Positions 40,656-52,880 are shown, numbered from the stretch's first letter. The stretch: 64,000 nt of DNA from Peromyscus leucopus (GCF_004664715.2 NC_051073.1:65725664-65789663), one strand, 5' to 3'. The notes: generated by a model not told the origin, from the sequence alone. Numbers and translations: made by a program.

Positions 40656-41704
40656 GTCTGTTTTCTGGGTCCAAGTCTTCAGTCCACTCCTCTCTGTCTA
40701 TCTGTACTGCAGTTTATAAAACATGCCAATTTTTGGTCTCAAGTGGCCACACTTGGCCAACGGTCTCCCAGCAAAGTTATGACCATCATTTCCTCTTCCC
40801 CTTGGACTCTTATGAAAGAGGCTTCTGGCTGCATTTGCCCGGCATTGTCCTCAGAGAGTCACGGATAGGACTATGGAGCAGGGTGTCATGAGCTTGTGCC
40901 TGTCCACCTTGGTGCTCCCTGGGTGGCTCTGAGGAGCTGGTTACCCCATCTGTGAGGGAAGTTCAGAGAACAGCAGAGGCCGCCCCTTGGGCCTGCTCTA
41001 TTCCTGGGCTGGTGTGGGCTGCATCTCCCGGGTCCACACCGACTTTCTAAAGATAACTTGTTTTCCAACAAAACTCGCAATACGTGTTTCAGAAAAACAG
41101 CCAACAAAATCATTGGGGCAAAAATAAAATAAAATAAAGAAAGCATTTATTTGAAGGGTAAGATTAACTCTTCTGGGATGTGTAACCCACTTTTGTGGAG
41201 AAGTTTCCACCGCAGACTCAGCGTCAGTATTGGAAGAGCATGGACTGGGCTGCTGGCCTTCTGGACTCGCTAACACTTGCATCTGTTGAATGCAGATTGC
41301 CAAGCACCTTGCTCTCGATGACTGCTGCGATGCTGAACTCCTGGCTGCCTGTTAGGGGCAGCTGATCCCCTCTGTGATGACAACACCCTTTCTTCACCAT
41401 CCACAGAGGCAGGGTCCCCAGACTATCCCTGTAGACCTAGGCACGCTTAAGAGACTGATGCAGCAGGATTGTTACTTCCAAGCCAGCCTCCTAGCATCCC
41501 TGTGGCCAGACAGAGCTCAGCACTGAGATCATATGGAATCACCAAAGACTTCCAGGGAGATACACATGGCTCCTAGGGACGAGAGTGTTCTGGAAATCCC
41601 AGAAGCTCATGCTGCCACTAACCCGTACCTGGAGTCACAGCTGGCATGTTGGGACAAACCATCGAGAGAGCATACACTGGCCGTTTATCACTAGGTCGCT
41701 CTGA
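40656..41704. other. no feature recognised
   Basis: Unclassified sequence; an (AATAA)n-like run lies at about 41123-41140. Confidence 0.35.
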
Positions 41705-41850
41705 GGAAGGTCCTGTTTTGCTCATTTTACAGATGATGAAACCAAAGAGCAGAGATGAGTCAGGTTGCTCTAAGTCCCCTGACTAGTGATGGAGGCGAGT
41801 GATAGGCCTTGCTCTGATCTGCCTGGCTCCAGAGCCCAGCTCATGCTCGC
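41705..41850 (+). mobile_element. MIR SINE
   Basis: 'gctcattttacagatgatga', 'aaccaaagagcagagatgag', 'gttgctctaagtcccctgac' and 'tgatggaggcgagtgatagg' match the MIR core in order. Confidence 0.75.
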
Positions 41851-41855
41851 TAGAG

Positions 41856-42079
41856 CAGTGGGTCTCAACCTCCCTAATGCTGCAGCCCTTTAATACAGTT
41901 CCTTCCTCGTGGTCACCTCAACCACAAAATGATTTGCATTGCTACTTCATGACTGTAGTAGTGCCACTGTTATGAACAGTAATGTAAATATCTGATACAC
42001 AGGATAGTTGATGTGTGGCCCCTGTGACAAGGTCATTCGACCTCCAAAGGGGTCGTGACCCACAGGCTGAGAACCGCTG
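41856..42079 (+). mobile_element. URR1-type hAT-Charlie element
   Basis: CAGTGGGTCTCAACC and GCTGAGAACCGCTG bound the element. Flanks CGCTAGAG (41848-41855) and CTCTAAAG (42080-42087) match at 6 of 8. Internal 'cctaatgctgcagccc' and 'tctgatacacaggatagttg' match the other copies. Confidence 0.9.
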
Positions 42080-42142
42080 CTCTAAAGGAATGCCAGTGTG
42101 GGGGGGTTTTGTCTCAAGTCTACATTGCCTGTGATGCATTTC

Positions 42143-42321
42143 TTTCTTTCTTTCTTTTTTTTTTTTTTTTTTGGTTTTTCAAGACAGGGTTTCTCTGCGT
42201 AGCTTTGTGCCTTTCCTGGAGCTCACTTGGTAGACCAGGCTGGCCTCGAACTCACAGAGATCCACCTGGCTCTGCCTCCCAAGTGCTGGGATTAAAGGCG
42301 TGCGCCACCACCGCCCGGCGA
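42143..42321 (-). mobile_element. B1 SINE, antisense, with target duplication
   Basis: CTGTGATGCATTTC is repeated at 42129-42142 and 42322-42335. Between are a T-rich tail, 'caagacagggtttctctgcg' and 'gctgggattaaaggcgtgcg'. Confidence 0.97.
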
Positions 42322-42335
42322 CTGTGATGCATTTC

Positions 42336-43769
42336 AACATCTGTTGGTTCTGGGAACACACAGGTGAAAGAGGTCCTTGAATGCCTGATTGGAGCGGGAA
42401 CTCAGACAAGCCCAAGCATTTTGGGGAATCCAGGCAGGAGTTAAGGGTCAAAAAGAGACACACCATGGGAAAGCAGGCGCCACCTGATGGGACCAAGGAA
42501 AGGCTTCCTGGGGGAGGTGGCATGTGAGGGGACACTTGGTGGATGGGGAGGATATAACCGATCCAGGAGGGGATCTACATAGAGGCGGTGAAGTTGGGAA
42601 CCTGTGGGGCCAGGTGAGTGGGAAGGAGGCTGGGAGGTCAGGCAGGGCTGTCTGCCGGGAGCGGGAGGCCACTGTGCTCAGTGAGCGGGGTCAGAGAGAG
42701 CCCGCTTTCCAGATGTGTTGTTTACATGGTGCTGAAGCTCCAGCTGCCGCCCCAAGGTTCCCGTTGGACTGCTCCCCGCAGGGATCCTCCTTTCCCGAGG
42801 GCCACCTTCACTGCCACTTTGAAACAGTCTCTGCACCCCCCCCCCCCCCCCCCGCACTGTCTCCCCAGGGCCCTTTAATTTTGACTGGAGAGTTCCGTGG
42901 TAATCTCTGCTTAATCTCTACTGTTTGAAGGGAATCAGTCGCTGGCTTCTCTGCCACCCAGTTCCCTTATTTTTTGCAGCACTGTGATGGTCACATTCTC
43001 CTTTTCTGCTCCTCTGTACTCCTGGTAACACCGTGCCTTGACTTTCCAGCATCCATACAAATGGTCTTTCCTGCCTATCTTTCAGCCTGGGTAAACATTA
43101 AAATCTCATTGTGTACAAAGTCAACAGAAACTGCCTGCTGAGATTCCACTTAAATGGCTTTGAAATGAAACACCACCCAAGAGTTTCACCTGTGTTCACT
43201 GGAAGAGAATCAGGTCTACTGACCCAGCCCAGATGACCCTCCGCCTGACTGAGTCCAGTCTACCTTCTACCCATTCATTCCTCCATCGGAGGCTCCAGAT
43301 GCTTCCTTCCTCCCGAGTCGCTAGTAGGGTGAGTCCAAACCTGCTGGAGTTGTAGCTGAGGATACACGTGAGGAGTCTTCACCACTCAGGTGCCAAGCTC
43401 GCTCTGAAGGGCACCAGGGAAACCATCTTTGGATCCACTCAGCATGGAGCCCCGCAGACAGGAATGGACTAAGAGGCCTCACAGTCTGCCCAGCTGCACA
43501 GACTTTCAGTCCAGTCCTAGACACACCAGCTCCTTTCCCTGGCTTTGTGGGTCCTGTTCTGTGTTATGCTCACGTGCTCAGCTCCATTTGGAACTTCTCC
43601 TCCTCCTCTTCCCTGTATCCTGCTAACGCTGTGGACCCAGTGACTTGATTTTCAAAATGGAGACACTGGGTGGAAGAATAATTTTCCAAATTCCAAATGA
43701 TGTTCAATTACAGAAAACAAATCAAGAATCATGACAAATTTAGTATAATTGTAGACAGTTAGGGTGATT
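42336..43769. other. no gene recognised
   Basis: Unclassified, moderately GC-rich sequence with a pure C run of about 21 bases at 42834-42854. Frames on both strands lack domains. Confidence 0.35.
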
Positions 43770-43965
43770 AAAAAGGCAATGCAAGTGTTGATAAGGTGGT
43801 GTAGTTGGGTAAGGACATCATCCCCAAGCTTAACTACTCAAGCTTGCTCTTTGGGACTCACAAGACAGAAGGAAAAAAACAACTCCTTCAAGTTATCGCC
43901 TGACTGCCACATGTCCTCCGATATACATGTGTGCCCCACCCCACAAACATACCCAAACGTAATTT
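43770..43965 (+). mobile_element. tRNA-derived rodent SINE (B2/B3-related), diverged
   Basis: 'gtggtgtagttgggtaagga' (head), 'caagcttgctctttgggact' and 'cctgactgccacatgtcctc' then 'acatgtgtgccccacc' follow a common rodent SINE pattern of a box region and 'cctgacctccacatg...' tail. Confidence 0.45.
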
Positions 43966-44479
43966 TTAAAAAAGGAATGCAATATGGAGTGACGTTGAAA
44001 TCGATGGGGCAAATGGAAGTGGGTGGATTATAGCAGTGTCCAGTGACCTTCCTTAACACAGTGACGAGGCTGGTCTTAAAGATTTTCAGCTGGAAAGCTA
44101 GGGAATGTCTTATAGGTATATGATTTCCATTCTGTCTACTTCCAAGAATGATTTAAGAGACATAGACACGTCACCAACCAGGAAAAGAGAAAGAATTCAT
44201 TACACCGTGATCAAGGCCTCAAAACTATGTGGCCTCTTCCCCCTCTGTCTCCCACACGTCAGATGAAGGGGTCAGAGCAGATAATCTATGAAGTGTTTCT
44301 CGGGGCTGGTTGTCTGTGGTTTGCGGAGGAAGCCAAACCTTATTCTCCTGCTTTCTTTCAGGGATGAAATCACCGTCCATATGTTTTCTCTGGGCACGTA
44401 CCTCACCACTGGCATTCCTTACGAGTCAATTTCCTTGACTGATCATGAGATCTCCAGGTCAGAATGGGATCCCGCTCAG

Positions 44480-44560
44480 CCTTGTACAGTCCTAACACAG
44501 GGCCTCGCACATGACAGACACCCACCAAATACTGTTCAGGGAATTGAGATGCAGATGGCA
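44480..44560 (+). mobile_element. MIR-like remnant
   Basis: 'cctaacacagggcctcgcac' then 'atgacagacacccaccaaat' and 'gaattga' resemble the MIR 3' end. Confidence 0.45.
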
Positions 44561-44846
44561 GGTGATGGAGCGGTTGAGGAATGAAATCGGACACTTTCAT
44601 GCTTAGAGAAGACGTTGCTAGAGAACATAGATTCTGAATAGCCTATCTGAAAACTTTTTGCAGGAGCGTTTTGCCGCACCATTTCAGGTTGTAGAACAAG
44701 GTAAACTTACAAGGATCCCAAACCTCCCTTGCGCTCAGAAGTTTCTCACTTGGTGCTAACTTTCTGGCAGGCAAGTGGCAAAGAGAGTTGGTTGTGGTCA
44801 CTGTTGGTTTTAATGCGGCGCTGCGATGTTATTCATTAAGCAGCGC

Positions 44847-45187
44847 TGTTACCGTGCGAGAAAGGCCGTGAGACATGACAAAACCCACTATCAGAGTTTT
44901 ATTAGGAGGAGGGAGGGACAGAAGAGAGCGTGACCAGGCCTGTGGGAGACATGTGCACAGAGAAGTGGGGGGGGGGAAGAAGAAGGGGGAGGAGTCTGTG
45001 ATCCGCTTTTTATGCATTCCCCTGCACATGTGCATACGGGCTTATGGAGCTACCCCATGCATGCACATGGATTGTGTGATCATGCTGCGCGCAAATTACG
45101 TGATCATGCAGCGCCCGGAATAAGTAGGGCAAAAGGCTCCTTGCATGTGCGGTCATGTAGCTGGGGGAGTGGCCAGGAATTCCAACA
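44847..45187 (-). mobile_element. IAP/ERVK-like solo LTR, antisense
   Basis: 341 bp from TGTTACC to TTCCAACA (TG...CA on either strand). On the minus strand: a start TGTTGGAATTCC, 'gaatgcataaaaagcgg' (TATA-like), 'cctcctaataaaactctg' (AATAAA) and an end 'cgcacggtaaca'. It has the size and layout of class II LTRs. No clear 6-bp target duplication was seen. A G run lies at 44967-44976. Confidence 0.7.
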
Positions 45188-46961
45188 GCCACCTCCTTAC
45201 TCAGAAGTGTGGGGATGCTGTAGGTGGGCGGTTCCTTGATCTGAGCCACTGTGATATCAAGACAATTCCTACATGGGAAGCCTTCCATCCCCATGTTCCA
45301 TCACTGAGGAGTAAATACCCCGGCAGTCCACACACATCAAGGCCTTTACTGTGGAGGCTGCTGCTGCAAGGGCTCCTGAAATCGGGTGCACACTGTTCAG
45401 AAGTCATACCAAGACTACTGAGGTGATGCAATATCTTTCCTACCAGAATTTCCACGTAGTGCTTGTCACTGGTTTTTGTTGTTGTTGTTGTTTTTTTGTT
45501 TTTTGTTTGTTTGTTTTGCTTACACATCGTTGGATTTATTCTCCCTTGGAGAAAATGAATCTGATATGTAGGGTCACTCAAATAGGGACTGTTGTCAAAG
45601 GATGCTACCTTTTGGGTAGTAGTGAGCATGCCCTTGTGTATAAGAGTCTGGGTGTCTTCTCATTTCCCAGATAGCACAAATTCCAGAGTCTCATGACTGC
45701 CAAGGTTCCAGTCAAGAAGGTCAGCTCCAGAGTGGATTCAGTGGGCAGAACACACTCTATAAACTCAGGTCAAGAGCCTGGGGAATGGCCGGGCAGGTGC
45801 TCTGCCTTGCTTGGCTGAGCAAGAAAATGAGAAGAAAAATTAAATAATAAAGAGAAGATGATGGCAACATTCAAAAAGCAAAATTCTGAGGCAGATAAAT
45901 GCCAAGTCGGGTAATATTTTGTTGACCTAGAATCAGCGGCACACAGACCTGCATCTACAGGGATCTAGGTACAGGAGTGTAGTACTCTGCCAAGATGACC
46001 AGGGTGGGTGATCTTTTGAGAAGGGCCGGCTCTCCTGAGCTTACAGAACGAGCTGGAGACATGCCTGGAGCTACCGCCTGGGTCTCCTGGCTCCAGTGTG
46101 GCTCCAGTGAAGTAAGTCCAAACTTGCTTCCCGAAGATCACCTGTGTCTTACAGAGCCAGAGGGTCGGGGAGGAAAGAGCAATTGAGCTACCATCAACAA
46201 CCGTATGCAACCTCAATTCTTTCTCCCTGTTTTTTTTCTTCCCATAGTATTTATTAAGATTCACCAGCTCAACTGACTTCCCAAGCTGCCCCTTAAGCTT
46301 GAGCAAGTTGCAAATCTGTAGTTCCTTTGAAGTGCCTCCTCCCAGTCTTTAAACAGACAACAATTCAAACATTTCTTTGTTAACGTATGCCTCTTTATTT
46401 GGCTGGGTGGCCAACATATTAAAGCGTTGACCGATACATTCTCATCCCTCTGCCCCAGACATATCCAGGATTTCCTTTTACCTCAGGCCTTCCTCTCCAG
46501 TCCAAACAACTGGGGCTCAACACAACTGGCCCCCATCAGTTCCTGCTTCCAGGAAGGGTGTTGTGTCTGTCCGCAGAGAGCCACAGCATTCACTCCCATT
46601 GCATTGTCTCGTGGTGGAGGTGGGGGTGGAGGTGTGGGGTGGCTGGTGATGGGAACTGGAAGTGTAAACAGGGTCAGCTTATGGTGGCTTGAAGTCCAAA
46701 TGAAAGCGTCTTCTCTGGATCCTGCAGGCTGTGGGGTGGCCAAAGCCGCCTTCTGAAGAAGGAGCATCACAGTCAGATTCTGGGCTTAGAAAGGCTGGTT
46801 GCGGAGCTGTGGAGACCGGGACACCAAAGAGAGTTGAGTGTGGGAAGACTAATTGCCAGGCTTTGGAGAGTCCCTGAAGGAGGAGCCCTGGTGGGCAGCT
46901 CAAGACAAAGAAACTGGAAAGATGGACGTAAAGGGGGAAAATGCAGACTCAAGAATATCTG
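45188..46961. other. no gene recognised
   Basis: Unclassified sequence with a GTT/T-rich run at 45477-45520 and a GGTGGAGGT-rich patch near 46612-46640. No supported exon. Confidence 0.35.
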
Positions 46962-47075
46962 ATAGCTGGGCCTCCTGGTTCACTTCTATAATCTCAGGGA
47001 CTCGGGAGGCTGGGGTAAGTGGGTTAAACGTTTGAGGCCAACCTGGAACACTTAGGAAGACTGTCTCAAAATAAG
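46962..47075 (+). mobile_element. B1-related SINE, diverged
   Basis: 'agctgggcctcctggttcac', 'tctataatctcagggactcg', 'ggaggctgggg' and 'aagactgtctcaaaataa' follow B1 order. Confidence 0.6.
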
Positions 47076-47080
47076 GCAAA

Positions 47081-47165
47081 AGGGGCTGTAGGTGTAGCTC
47101 AGTAGTAGAGCACTTGCCTAGGATGCCTGGGGCCTTGGTGTTGATACCCAGTATCTGGGAGGAAA
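47081..47165 (+). mobile_element. ID SINE
   Basis: 'ggggctgtaggtgtagctca', 'gtagtagagcacttgcctag' and 'ttgatacccagtatctggg' plus A tail match ID/BC1. Confidence 0.8.
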
Positions 47166-47494
47166 AAAAGAAAATGTAGGGTGGTGAATGTAGAGAGTGG
47201 AGGGAGCCATGGCATTGGGGAGGGCAAGTGGACCAGAGGAAATCAGGACAGTGATATTTCTGTCCTAGACTAGCATATAATCCGTCTAGGAGAAACAAGT
47301 GGGCAGAGAGTCATGACAGGATGCGGGGCTGTGGGGAAGGGATGCTGAAATCCACCCCAGGCACACGGCACTGAGATAAAAAAAAAAAAACGTCTTGGTA
47401 CATGCAGGTTGGCATGCTCATGCGGAGTTTGAAGCACAGGGCTCAGGGAGAGACCACCGCTGAAATGGACTCACAAGCCAGACTGTAGCACCAA
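47166..47494. other. no feature recognised
   Basis: Unclassified; A run at 47378-47390. Confidence 0.35.
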
Positions 47495-47700
47495 CCCTAA
47501 TGGGTCTTATTAATAAAAACCCCGAGTCAGATGTCAGGACGAAAGCTGAAAGATCAGAGAAGCAGAGCGGCCAGCCGCTAGTTCTTACCTCTACGAAATC
47601 CTCAACCTGAAAGACTGAAAGATCAGAGAGACAGAGGAAGAAGCCACAGCCACCTCTCACCTCACCAGCCGGTGAAGATGGAAGCCACATATAGAGAAGT
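47495..47700 (+). mobile_element. LTR-like cricetid repeat fragment
   Basis: 'gggtcttattaataaaaacc', 'ccgagtcagatgtcagga', 'gctgaaagatcagagaagca' and 'gttcttacctctacgaaatc' form a familiar rodent interspersed repeat with AATAAA near its start. 'gaaagatcagaga' recurs inside. Family not named. Confidence 0.5.
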
Positions 47701-47794
47701 GGGGGGGGGGGCGGAGCATTTCTGCTGTGTCCTCTACTGGAACCATGGTCTCAGTGTCCTAGACACTGTCACACACTGGCTGTCCTAAAGCACA

Positions 47795-47960
47795 GACTGG
47801 ACTCAGTACCCTACTGAAGTCACATCCTTCCATGGGTTCCCAATGCCCAATGAAATCATTCCTACAAGATTCTTGAGCTGGCTGACTTTGTCCTTCTAGA
47901 ATTTGTTTCCTGTGTATTCAAGTACGCCTGCCTCCTTGAAAATCACACTCCATCTTTTCC
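47795..47960 (+). mobile_element. LINE-2 3' remnant
   Basis: 'acatccttccatgggttccc', 'aatgcccaatgaaatcattc' and 'ttcttgagctggctgacttt' follow L2 3'-end order. Confidence 0.45.
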
Positions 47961-48523
47961 CGAATATGCCTTAATGCTCATTGAATTCTCTTCTGTCTAC
48001 ACCAAATACTTCTTTCATCTCTTCCCGTTGAAAGTTTATTCTTGATTCTTCAAAGAGTGAAGTCAGCGTGTTCTTAAGCCCCTCTATAAGTAATCTTTTA
48101 GGTTCTTGCATCTCTTGGGTTAAACTGTGAATGGTTTTTTTCCTCTGAGACATCCCTCGCTATACAACATCACCACCAATAAATGCCCTGTGACACTCAA
48201 CAGCCTTGAATTACTAGGGCCAAATTTTATACCGTCTACCTCCAAGAAGAGACATAAGTTCTACAGAATACAGAGAGCCGCTGTGCTAGATCTTGGCTTT
48301 TGAATTTCTGAAGTCAAGAATGTAGAGTTACAGAATTAGACCCTTGAGTTTTTATTTTATGCCATGCATAACAGATCACTTAGGAAAAGAAATTAAAACC
48401 CAGACTTCCTCACCCACAAATTAGATGAAGGTCCCTAGACTGGGGAAGATGAGGGTGTGTGTTGGGGGAACTATAATGAGAAGAGGGAGGGGTGTAGCAT
48501 TTCAGATGAGAGAGCCAGGTGTG
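47961..48523. other. no gene recognised
   Basis: A 60-codon charged minus-strand frame (47971-48153) is present, with no family likeness and no splice or promoter context. Confidence 0.3.
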
Positions 48524-48615
48524 GAGCTGTCCCTCAGACAGAGAAGCATCAGCCCCAGGCAGCATGCAGGAGCTGTCCCTCAGACAGAGAAGCATCAGCC
48601 CCAGGGAGCATGCAG
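48524..48615 (+). repeat. 46-bp tandem duplication
   Basis: Two copies of a unit starting 'gagctgtccctcagacagag' at 48524 and 48570. I see a single difference (ggcagc/gggagc). Confidence 0.95.
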
Positions 48616-49984
48616 ACTCTACCAGCATGCGGTGACAGCGGAAAGGCACCCACAGATCCCCTGGTCTGCACCCCTGCAAGTGCCCCCATTTCACCTTCAC
48701 CCTGCTAAGGTTCACATTGAGATTCCTAAGAGAAAACCAGTTCCACCATTCTGAGCCAAACTTGAAGCCAACTTTAATTAAATACCGGCCAGGTTGATGG
48801 ACTCGGTTCAGGTCCATCCCCGGGTTCCCAGGGAATGGCCGTGAGTCACATTTTGCAGGGACTTAAAAAGGCAAAATCCACATCCATTGCGTCTCCCATC
48901 AGATCCAATCAGGGGCAAGCATACATTCTAACATATTTCCTTCCCGTGTACCTTCTACCCACACGCGATCAAGCATGTCTGGTGCAGATGGGTCAAACAA
49001 ACTTGTTTAGGAGAGTGAAAACACGAGGCTCATTATTTCCTAAGAACTACAGCTCCCAGCATTCCTGGAAGTCAAGTGGGGCTTACAGGTTAACATTGGC
49101 TCTTAGAGCTACACCAAAGAGCCACATTGACCACTCTTGCTCTTGGAACATCACCATCCTCAAGGGTGAGTCCTATTGGTGTCCGGTGACTCTGTGTGGT
49201 CAGGTGGACAACACCTTTTCCACAGCCTGGGACTCAATCATGGATTCTATTTACAGATCTCCCAAATACAGGTTGGTACCCCGGCATCCAGTGAGCTGTT
49301 GGCAATATAAGCTCCTTTCCACACCACATCTCCGCTCCTGGATCACAGCATGGGCATAGCTCAGAATCGTCCTCCTGCGGCAGTAGACACTGCTGGACGT
49401 TTCCGTGGCTTTGGGACTTTAATCTCTCTCACACTGTGAATACCTACTAGACACACATCTGTCTTCTGTGGCCTCTCCACTTTTCCCCACCATGCTCTCT
49501 TCTGCATAAGCTGGTCAGCTGGGCATCAGGCCTTGGGATTTCTTGTCAGCCTCGGCCCTTAGAGAGGGGAGGAGCCTGAGGGAGGACGGTGTGGTAAACT
49601 GCTGCAAGCTTGCGACATCTCTGCTCTCCAGAAGTCTTCACTGAGTGCTTCCTCCAACATCACGTAACTCCTGCGTTAGCTTATTGCTTCCGAATAGGGA
49701 GGGACCCTGGCAGTTCTATTACAAATGGCCCCTACCATCCCCAGCTGTTGTCTTTGTTCTCTCTGCCGCTGTGTCTTAAGGAGCACCTTTACGGACTCTT
49801 CTTGGAATTATCTAGTCCAGACGTGGCACCGGTTTTCTGATGGAATGCTAGTATAGATTATAATTTTCCAAAGATGGTTATTGATGGCGTCTCTTTTCCC
49901 AGTGCTCCTCTTCCAGCAGGACTTGAGCAAGAGCAAGTGAAAATGTGACTTCTGAACTCAGGACAAAAGACAATGTCACTCCAG
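48616..49984. other. no gene recognised
   Basis: A plus frame of 174 codons (48835-49359) crosses this area without a domain. No repeat recognised. Confidence 0.35.
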
Positions 49985-50142
49985 CGGTGGTAGCCGCGCA
50001 CGCCTTTAATCCCTGAGCTCGGGAGGCAGAGGCAGGTGGATCTCTGTGAGTTTGAGGCCAGCCTGGTCTACAGAGTGAGTTCCATGGTAGCCAGGGCTAC
50101 ACAGAGAAACCCTGTCTTAAAAACAAACAAACAAACAAACAC
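49985..50142 (+). mobile_element. B1 SINE
   Basis: 'cgcacgcctttaatccctga', 'gaggcagaggcaggtggatc' and 'acacagagaaaccctgtctt' plus a CAAA tail. Confidence 0.95.
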
Positions 50143-50445
50143 GAGAATCCATTCACAGGATTTGTAAATGGTCCAAAAGATGTAGATAATTTGAGTTTGG
50201 GCTTTCTGATCACTTGAGAAAGGAGAAAAGGGCGAACATTGTGTCATATGAAGGACACACCAATACCTACTTTTCCTACTCACAAATATGTCTCATTGAC
50301 CCAGTGACCAAGGTAAGACATCTTAAGTTCTTCTTTTAGAATAACATTTGAGTAAGAAGCTCGGTATCTACTGTGCAAAAATAAAATCCCAGACTTTTCA
50401 AAGATTTCTTGACAGCTCCAGCTAAGTGCATCTTCCCTCTTTCTT
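50143..50445. other. no feature recognised
   Basis: Unclassified sequence between a B1 and a GT tract. Confidence 0.35.
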
Positions 50446-50476
50446 CATCTGTGTGCGTGTGCGTGTGCGTGTGCGT

Positions 50477-50526
<50 letters not shown>

Positions 50527-50545
50527 ACATGTGTGTGTGCGCGCA
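50446..50545 (+). repeat. (GTGTGC)n/(GT)n tract
   Basis: GTGTGC units lead into about 28 GT units, then GCGC-containing variants. Confidence 0.95.
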
Positions 50546-51111
50546 TGTGTGTGGTCAATTCAAGGTCAGAATAGGACCTGCCCCAAACTGGGCAGTGGCA
50601 TTCAACATGGGGAGAGAGGCCACCGCTTGGATAATGTTTCTGCGATGATGAGTTTGGAAACTGGGTGTGCCAGGACTTTCCTGGAAAGTTTATTTTCGCT
50701 GACTTTTAAGCCTGACTTCAGACCATTAGCGCTCGTGGATAATGCCAGTTTGTTCAAACATGTAAAGAGCCAGCTGTCTTAGAAAGGAGGCGATCTCTTG
50801 CCAAGTGAGAGTTTTGTGGTCTGGCTTGCCTGTGTGCTTGATCACTGAACTTTTAAAGGGAGTCGTAAGGGAAGGTTAGAGGGGTTCAGTATTGCCCCGA
50901 TGGAGGTCTGGGGTGAGTCCACCGTGGTCACTGCTTCCTGGGGGCCTTGGGGGACTGAGGGTTGGCTAAGTAGATGCTCGCCGAGACTCCAGGGAGCCCG
51001 GCCTACTCAGCCTGAGGAAGTAAGACCTTCCAGCTGACCCACCTATCCTGGGCGATCTTTTCACTGACCCCCATGAGGCTTTTTCCCCCTAACTTCAAGG
51101 ATCTTCTAAAG
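50546..51111. other. no feature recognised
   Basis: Non-repeat sequence with 'ccattagcgctcgtgg' and other AT-core motifs; no gene recognised. Confidence 0.35.
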
Positions 51112-51338
51112 TAGTGGTTCTCAGCCTTCCTAATGCTGCGACCCTTTAATACATGCAGTTCCTCATGTTGGGATGACCCCCAACCATAACATTATTTTTG
51201 TTGCTACTTCATAACTATAATTTTGTTCCTATTACGAATTGTAATGTGAACATCAGATGTGCAGGATATCGGATTTCGGCCCTGTAAAGGGGTCTGTCAT
51301 CCCCACAGGGGTCGTGACTCATAGGTTCAGAACCACTG
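51112..51338 (+). mobile_element. URR1-type hAT-Charlie element
   Basis: TAGTGGTTCTCAGCC and GGTTCAGAACCACTG are the terminal inverted repeats. Flanks TTCTAAAG (51104-51111) and TTCAAACT (51339-51346) match at 5 of 8. Internal 'cctaatgctgcgaccc' and 'gctacttcataactataatt' match the other copies. Confidence 0.9.
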
Positions 51339-52639
51339 TTCAAACTGGAGATACCCATGGGCAAAGACAGCAGGCAGGGAAGGACTCGTCCTAATTTGGT
51401 CAGCAAATGTGTCGCTGCTACTGTTAAAGGCCAAAAAGTTTTAAGCAAATATTAGAGACAAACCATTCATGAGGACTGTAGTGACTGTGAGGTTGACTGT
51501 ACCCATTGTCCAGACCTTCCCGAAGCTCCGACTGCTGTGCCACACTTGACATCTGGTTACCATGCCGTGACCCTCACCGCTGGGAAGAGATGGGGCCATA
51601 GTGTCAGTGCCAAACCATGGGTGAACACTGTAACTTCCCTGTTTCCTCAGGTGCGTGTGCCTGTTAAACTCACTGCTTATTTTCACAGTTCCAAACGGAC
51701 CTTTCCAAATGCTGAACTTACAGAGTCTCCAACCCTGAGTGTTTAAAATCGAAATCCTGGTGCTGTCTCTTGGTCATCCCTTGCATTTTCCAGCCCCTGC
51801 CTCTGTATTCTGAGTCCCTCTCAGTGCCTGTTATTCCCTCCCCCACCCCATGCCCCAAATCTTGCCCTCCTACAGGGCAGAACATTCCCTCTAGGAGCGG
51901 TACCCAGGTTTCCCAACAGCATCACGGTCACCAGGGTGTGTCCACCTGTCCGGTGCGACCGACCGTCTCTGTAGTTTTCTGGTCCACTACGTTTCTATGA
52001 CTCCATAACAAATGAGCGCACACCAAGCATCGCGAAACAGGGTCCCTGTTAACTTACAGTTAGTGGGCACAGCACAGTGCGACTCTGCTCGGGGCCTCAG
52101 GGGCTGTGGTTGGGGTATCTACAGGCTGAAGCCTCTTTCTGTACTCATCCAGCTTTTCTTCACAATGCGGGTCATCATCTGCTATCAGATGGAGGCCCCC
52201 CTCAGCTAGAAGTCACGTGCCTTGCTGTAGCCACACCAGCTGCTTTAAACCGCTTTGCCTTCTCTCTCTCTCTCTGAGGCTCAGATTTAAAGGACTCCTT
52301 TGGTGAAGTCAGGTCCGCTCTGCTGACTTCTTCCTCCTTCAGCTGATTTAGTTGCACCTATAAAGCCTTTTTTTTAAATGACCCCTGACTGCTGTAGCTG
52401 AAGGTGTGTGCACAGCAGTGGCCTGGAGCTTCGGAATTCACCGGGAAGTTCCGTGTCCCAGACTTGCGATAAGGCTGGGACAGCCCCAGGCAGACTGGGA
52501 CAACCCACGCTGTCAGTGGGTTCAGCAACAAGTGTGGGGATGCTAGTGTGGGGCGTGGACTAGTCATCTATCTCTCTTCTCCAACTCTGACTCCTGGCTC
52601 TACACATAGGAGGTCTGGTCATTTACGCTGTCGCCGTGT
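51339..52639. other. no gene recognised
   Basis: Unclassified sequence; (TC)n at about 52262-52276. No supported exon. Confidence 0.35.
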
Positions 52640-52880
52640 GGCATGTCCTTTGGTGCCTGGACAAGTGGGACAAAGTGACCGACAGTATGGCTTCCGCGCC
52701 ACACCGATCTGAATTCAAATTCTAATGGATCTTTGGCTCAGCACCTATACTCTATGAATTGTATTTTTATAAAAATAGGTTGGGCACCAATAATATTCCT
52801 CCCCTAACGTTGCTGTGAAGATTAAATGGAATCGAATACACCAAGGTCTGTCATGGAATAAGCCCATATAAAAGCCAGAT
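52640..52880 (+). mobile_element. MIR-like SINE
   Basis: 'gaccgacagtatggcttccg', 'gaattcaaattctaa', 'gttgctgtgaagattaaatg' and 'ggaataagcccatataaaag' follow MIR order, ending in a TATTATTA run typical of the MIR 3' end. Confidence 0.5.

Noticed and set aside
40212..40868. 218-codon open frame, longest in the window
   Set aside because: It runs almost wholly through the TG/TA tract and encodes Cys-Val repeats; the complementary frames are also open. Low-complexity artefact.
47971..48153. Charged 60-codon minus-strand frame, possibly a coiled-coil exon or retrogene
   Set aside because: No recognisable family, no splice sites or poly-A remnant in the right places; such a length is expected by chance.
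48835..49359. 174-codon plus-strand frame
   Set aside because: No domain or signal; codon pattern unremarkable and no splice context.
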